Positions 6,282-7,930 of a stretch of 7,930 nt of DNA are shown here, piece by piece. Made by a program: the position numbers and the translations under genes. The notes below the pieces were generated by a model that was not told the DNA's origin, searched no databases, and saw only the letters and a program-made list of their open reading frames with translations. The number at the start of each line of letters is the position of its first letter. Within the stretch, counting starts at the first letter, position 1. This DNA is from Selenomonadaceae bacterium UBA3796 (GTDB taxonomy: Bacteria; Bacillota; Negativicutes; Selenomonadales; Selenomonadaceae). The stretch spans positions 1-7,930 of the forward strand of contig DFES01000112.1 in assembly GCA_002369175.1 (NCBI GenBank). Direction: 5' to 3'.

Positions 6282-6608
6282 CTACGTCACCTCCTGCCCT
6301 CTTTTAATGTGTACAGCCTTCGGGCTGAGCTTCTCAATCTCCTCCAGCCCCAAAAGCATTGTCTCCAAAATTGCTTCCGTCAATGCATCAGGTGCGCCCC
6401 TGAGTTTCATACAGAGTCTCCCGCTCCCCACGGAATAATCCATTTCGCGGTGCAGATGCTCCCCAATCCCCAGCAACGCAGTCTGGGCAAGGGAAGAAAC
6501 CCCTGCGCAGATAATATCCTGCCCCCGTGCCGCTGTGCCGCTGTGACCCATGACCTGAAAACCGGATATTCTGTTTTCCTGATCCAGAAAAATCGAAACC
6601 TCTATCAT
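6282..6608 (-). CDS. prp: Prp, ribosomal-processing cysteine protease (YsxB family)
   Basis: A 108-aa protease that cleaves the N-terminal extension of ribosomal protein L27, essential for 50S function where studied in S. aureus. The catalytic pair is visible: H22 in VMGHSG and C34 in DIICAGVS, at the same positions as in the characterised enzyme. The spacing between them and the C-terminal LGLEEIEKLSPKAV helix fit the family, as does the length. It sits between the two ribosomal protein genes as in other Bacillota: 5 bp after rplU and 0 bp before rpmA. No good ribosome site precedes its ATG (the 20 bases before it are AGATTGAAGCTTAATCGTC with no GGAG core), so it probably depends on ribosomes finishing rplU. 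That would keep the protease below its substrate. The substrate site LQLF-AHKKG is present in the adjacent L27. Confidence 0.95.
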   Translation of the reverse strand: MIEVSIFLDQENRISGFQVMGHSGTAARGQDIICAGVSSLAQTALLGIGEHLHREMDYSVGSGRLCMKLRGAPDALTEAILETMLLGLEEIEKLSPKAVHIKRGQEVT

Positions 6609-6613
6609 GACGA

Positions 6614-6925
6614 TTAAGCTTCAATCTTTTCAATAACAACCTTCGTGAAGGGCTGACGATGTCCCTGACGACGGCGATAGTTGGACTTCGCCTTGTACTT
6701 GAATACGAGGATCTTGCGAGCTTTGCCCTGAGCCTCTACCTTGCCCGTCACCTTGGCACCCTCAACGAGGGGCTTGCCGACCTTCACATCGCCGTCATTC
6801 ACAACGGTGAGCACCTGATCGAAGACAACGGAATCGCCCTCAGCAGCCTCCAGCTTCTCCACCATGACGACATCGCCTTCCGCAACGCGGTACTGCTTGC
6901 CGCCCGTCTTGATAATAGCGTACAT
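6614..6925 (-). CDS. rplU: 50S ribosomal protein L21
   Basis: A 103-aa bL21, first gene of the ribosomal block. MYAIIKTGGKQYRV opens the protein, the standard L21 N-terminus; VGKPLVEGAKVTG near 50-62 and the basic RNA-binding stretch KYKAKSNYRRRQGHRQPFT near 77-95 complete the family pattern. L21 binds 23S rRNA on the solvent side of the 50S subunit. The frame extends three codons upstream, but ATG 6925 has a GGGAGGTG site at 6-nt spacing and gives the conserved start. A consensus-like promoter and a 125-nt leader precede it, and prp follows after 5 bp. The leader suggests autoregulation by L21, which is known for an L21-leader RNA class in Bacillota; here that is inference from position. Confidence 0.97.
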   Translation of the reverse strand: MYAIIKTGGKQYRVAEGDVVMVEKLEAAEGDSVVFDQVLTVVNDGDVKVGKPLVEGAKVTGKVEAQGKARKILVFKYKAKSNYRRRQGHRQPFTKVVIEKIEA

Positions 6926-7051
6926 ATAAAACACCTCCCTATCCGATTACTCGCCGACTGCGGTACGGCCTGCACCGTTTCGAAACCTCATCGCGCGGTT
7001 GGGGACGGATGCCGAAACATCCCATCACAGACGCATGATACGCGCCATTCC
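6926..7051 (-). promoter_or_regulatory. Structured 5' leader of rplU (candidate L21 leader)
   Basis: About 125 nt lie between the predicted transcription start and the rplU ATG. Two hairpins can be drawn on the transcript: GGATG/CATCC around a six-base loop (7022-7007), and CGGTGC/GTACCG with one G-U pair around AGGCC (6977-6961). Between them is a self-complementary GTTTCGAAAC (6987-6978). L21 leaders are an established RNA class upstream of rplU in Bacillota and are thought to bind L21. I cannot align this one to the class by eye, so position and folding are the only support. No U-run follows either hairpin, so control would be translational rather than by termination. Confidence 0.5.
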
Positions 7052-7056
7052 AGAAG

Positions 7057-7085
7057 ATAATAGCATAATAAAGGCAGGATGTCAA
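7057..7085 (-). promoter_or_regulatory. Sigma-70/SigA promoter for the rplU operon
   Basis: On the minus strand a perfect TTGACA (7085-7080), a 17-bp spacer and TATTAT (7062-7057, five of six consensus bases) make the best promoter in the window. The predicted start is near 7050. The -35 element is only 12 bp beyond the stop codon of the HTH gene, with no terminator between them. Confidence 0.88.
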
Positions 7086-7097
7086 ACGAAATATCCC

Positions 7098-7526
7098 TCA
7101 TCCCAAAAGCCGCTTTTCCCCCAGCTGCGAAAGCAGAAGATTCGTATCCTTCGCGGAAAGTCCCTGCTCAATGGCAGAAATCACAATGGAGTCCCAGGGA
7201 TCCCTCGGGTAGAGCATGCTCTCTCCCGCATAGCGCAGAAGTTTCTGCGTTTCTTCCAGATTGAGTCCCATGGCGAGAGCTATGGGCAGCAATTTGGTAC
7301 GGGAAGGGTTTGGCTTCGTCCCTGCAAAGATATGGTAGCCGTAGACACGCTCCAGTTGCGAGGCGCGGATCACATCCAGCTTCTTCAAGTGTTTCTCCCT
7401 AAGGAGTTCCTCCAGATATTCGTGCAGCGGACGCCGAAATTCCTTCTCATTTCTTGCCAGAAACCTGCGAATATCCTCATCTTCCTTCAACTCCGAAAAG
7501 AGTTCCTCCGTATCCTTTTCATGCAC
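7098..7526 (-). CDS. Small helix-turn-helix regulator-like protein next to a divergent kinase gene
   Basis: A 142-aa cytosolic protein, no assigned function. The N-terminal third is charged and helical (DTEELFSELKEDEDIRRFL). The middle, about residues 50-101, looks like an XRE/lambda-repressor-type helix-turn-helix: DVIRASQLERVYGYHIFAGTK, then PNPSRTKLLPIALAMGLN and LEETQKLLRYAG, where the AS-x8-Y-x-IF-x-G-x-K-x-P-R pattern resembles the recognition half of that fold. The C-terminal WDSIVISAIEQGLSAKDTNLLLSQLGE is helical. The frame opens at ATG 7592, but that start lies upstream of the likely promoter; GTG 7526, preceded by AGGTGG (7540-7535) at 8 nt, fits better. The gene diverges from a Ser/Thr-kinase-like gene and shares a 64-bp intergenic region with it. 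The fold is fairly likely, DNA binding is inferred, and a role as a kinase substrate or partner is speculation. Confidence 0.72.
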   Translation of the reverse strand: MHEKDTEELFSELKEDEDIRRFLARNEKEFRRPLHEYLEELLREKHLKKLDVIRASQLERVYGYHIFAGTKPNPSRTKLLPIALAMGLNLEETQKLLRYAGESMLYPRDPWDSIVISAIEQGLSAKDTNLLLSQLGEKRLLG

Positions 7527-7556
7527 TTGTCCCACCACCTGTTCTTTTGGTAAAAT
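7527..7556 (+). promoter_or_regulatory. Promoter candidate for the kinase-like gene
   Basis: TTGTCC (7527-7532, four of six) and TAAAAT (7551-7556, five of six) are separated by 18 bp on the plus strand, with a predicted start near 7563. Its -10 overlaps by two bases the -10 of the opposing promoter at 7555-7583. Confidence 0.5.
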
Positions 7557-7583
7557 GATAGTAAATTTTTCTATGAAAGGCAA
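7555..7583 (-). promoter_or_regulatory. Promoter candidate for the HTH gene
   Basis: On the minus strand TTGCCT (7583-7578, four of six) and TATCAT (7560-7555, five of six) are separated by 17 bp, with a predicted start near 7548. This start is downstream of the ATG at 7592 and upstream of GTG 7526, and is one reason for choosing the shorter HTH protein. Confidence 0.55.
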
Positions 7584-7590
7584 GAACATC

Positions 7591-7930
7591 ATGGAACTAT
7601 GGGAAAAGCACCTGGGACGAAACTACGAGCTGGTGGATGTCCTCAAAAAGACGCAAGGCGGAACCGTCGCCCTCGTCTACGACAAAATCGGCAAGCAGGT
7701 CTGCATCCTGAAGCAGATGGATGCCCGTGCCCTGGAAACCTACCGGCTCATCAAGGAAATCAAAAGCCCCCATGTCCCCTCCATTTACCGCCTGTTCCTG
7801 CAGGATGGGAACCTCCTCCTCATCGAGGAATTCATCGACGGCAGGACTCTGGCGGACCTCCTGAAATACGGAGAAACCATGGAGGAGGACTTCGCCATCC
7901 ATGTCCTGCGGGAGCTTTGCCTCTGCCTCC
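7591..7930 (+). CDS. Ser/Thr-protein-kinase-like protein, N-lobe only, cut by window edge
   Basis: The first 113 codons of a larger gene. The sequence follows the N-lobe of a eukaryotic-type kinase: a glycine-loop region (KKTQGGTVALVYDK, residues 20-32), then VCILKQM in which K41 is the expected ATP-binding lysine, a short helix region with E49 or E56 as possible salt-bridge partner, SPHVPSIYRLF (matching HPNIv), the LLLIEEFIDGRTLADLL hinge near 75-91, and EEDFAIHVLRELCLCL leading to the catalytic loop, which lies outside the window. The glycine loop is degenerate (no full GxGxxG). No membrane segment is seen; the C-terminal part that would show PASTA repeats or a membrane helix is missing. 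The start at 7591 has only AAAGG at 10 nt; the in-frame ATG 7573 has no ribosome site. Kinase family likely; activity and role unknown. Confidence 0.8.
   Translation, partial: MELWEKHLGRNYELVDVLKKTQGGTVALVYDKIGKQVCILKQMDARALETYRLIKEIKSPHVPSIYRLFLQDGNLLLIEEFIDGRTLADLLKYGETMEEDFAIHVLRELCLCL

Noticed and set aside
7025..7048. A 7-codon mini-ORF (MARIMRL) at the start of the rplU leader
   Set aside because: Its ATG is within a few bases of the predicted transcription start, has no ribosome site, and contains no run of one regulatory amino acid as expected of an attenuator peptide.

Overview
The window reads as chromosomal housekeeping DNA from a member of the Bacillota. Within that phylum the gene order and moderately high GC content best fit a Negativicutes bacterium of the Selenomonas/Mitsuokella type; this lineage call is an inference. 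The evidence is the rplU-prp(ysxB)-rpmA-obg block, an L27 that carries the Bacillota-type cleavable N-terminus next to its protease Prp, and the run yhbY-proB-proA-nadD-yqeK-LCP. I see no insertion sequence, phage gene, CRISPR array, tRNA or rRNA.

Layout: almost everything is on the minus strand, so transcription runs from high to low coordinates. In that order: (a) a small HTH-type regulator (7098-7526); (b) a strong promoter and a ~125-nt structured leader (6926-7085) feeding rplU (L21), prp and rpmA (L27); (c) a gap with a large hairpin, then obg and yhbY; (d) a short gap with a second hairpin, then proB and proA; (e) an unrecognised 51-codon single-pass membrane protein gene that starts on the proA stop codon; (f) nadD and yqeK, overlapping by ATGA; (g) a weak hairpin, then the 5' end of a LytR-CpsA-Psr (LCP) gene that runs off the left edge. 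At the right edge a Ser/Thr-kinase-like gene starts on the plus strand, divergent from the HTH gene, and is cut by the window.

How the genes work together: L21, L27, Prp, Obg and YhbY serve 50S subunit synthesis and assembly (Prp trims L27; Obg and YhbY act on pre-50S particles). ProB and ProA are the first two steps of proline synthesis. NadD makes deamido-NAD in NAD synthesis, and YqeK hydrolyses Ap4A. The LCP protein probably attaches envelope glycopolymers. The HTH regulator and kinase share an intergenic region with overlapping divergent promoters and look like a functional pair of unknown role. That pair and the 51-codon gene are the least explained parts of the window.
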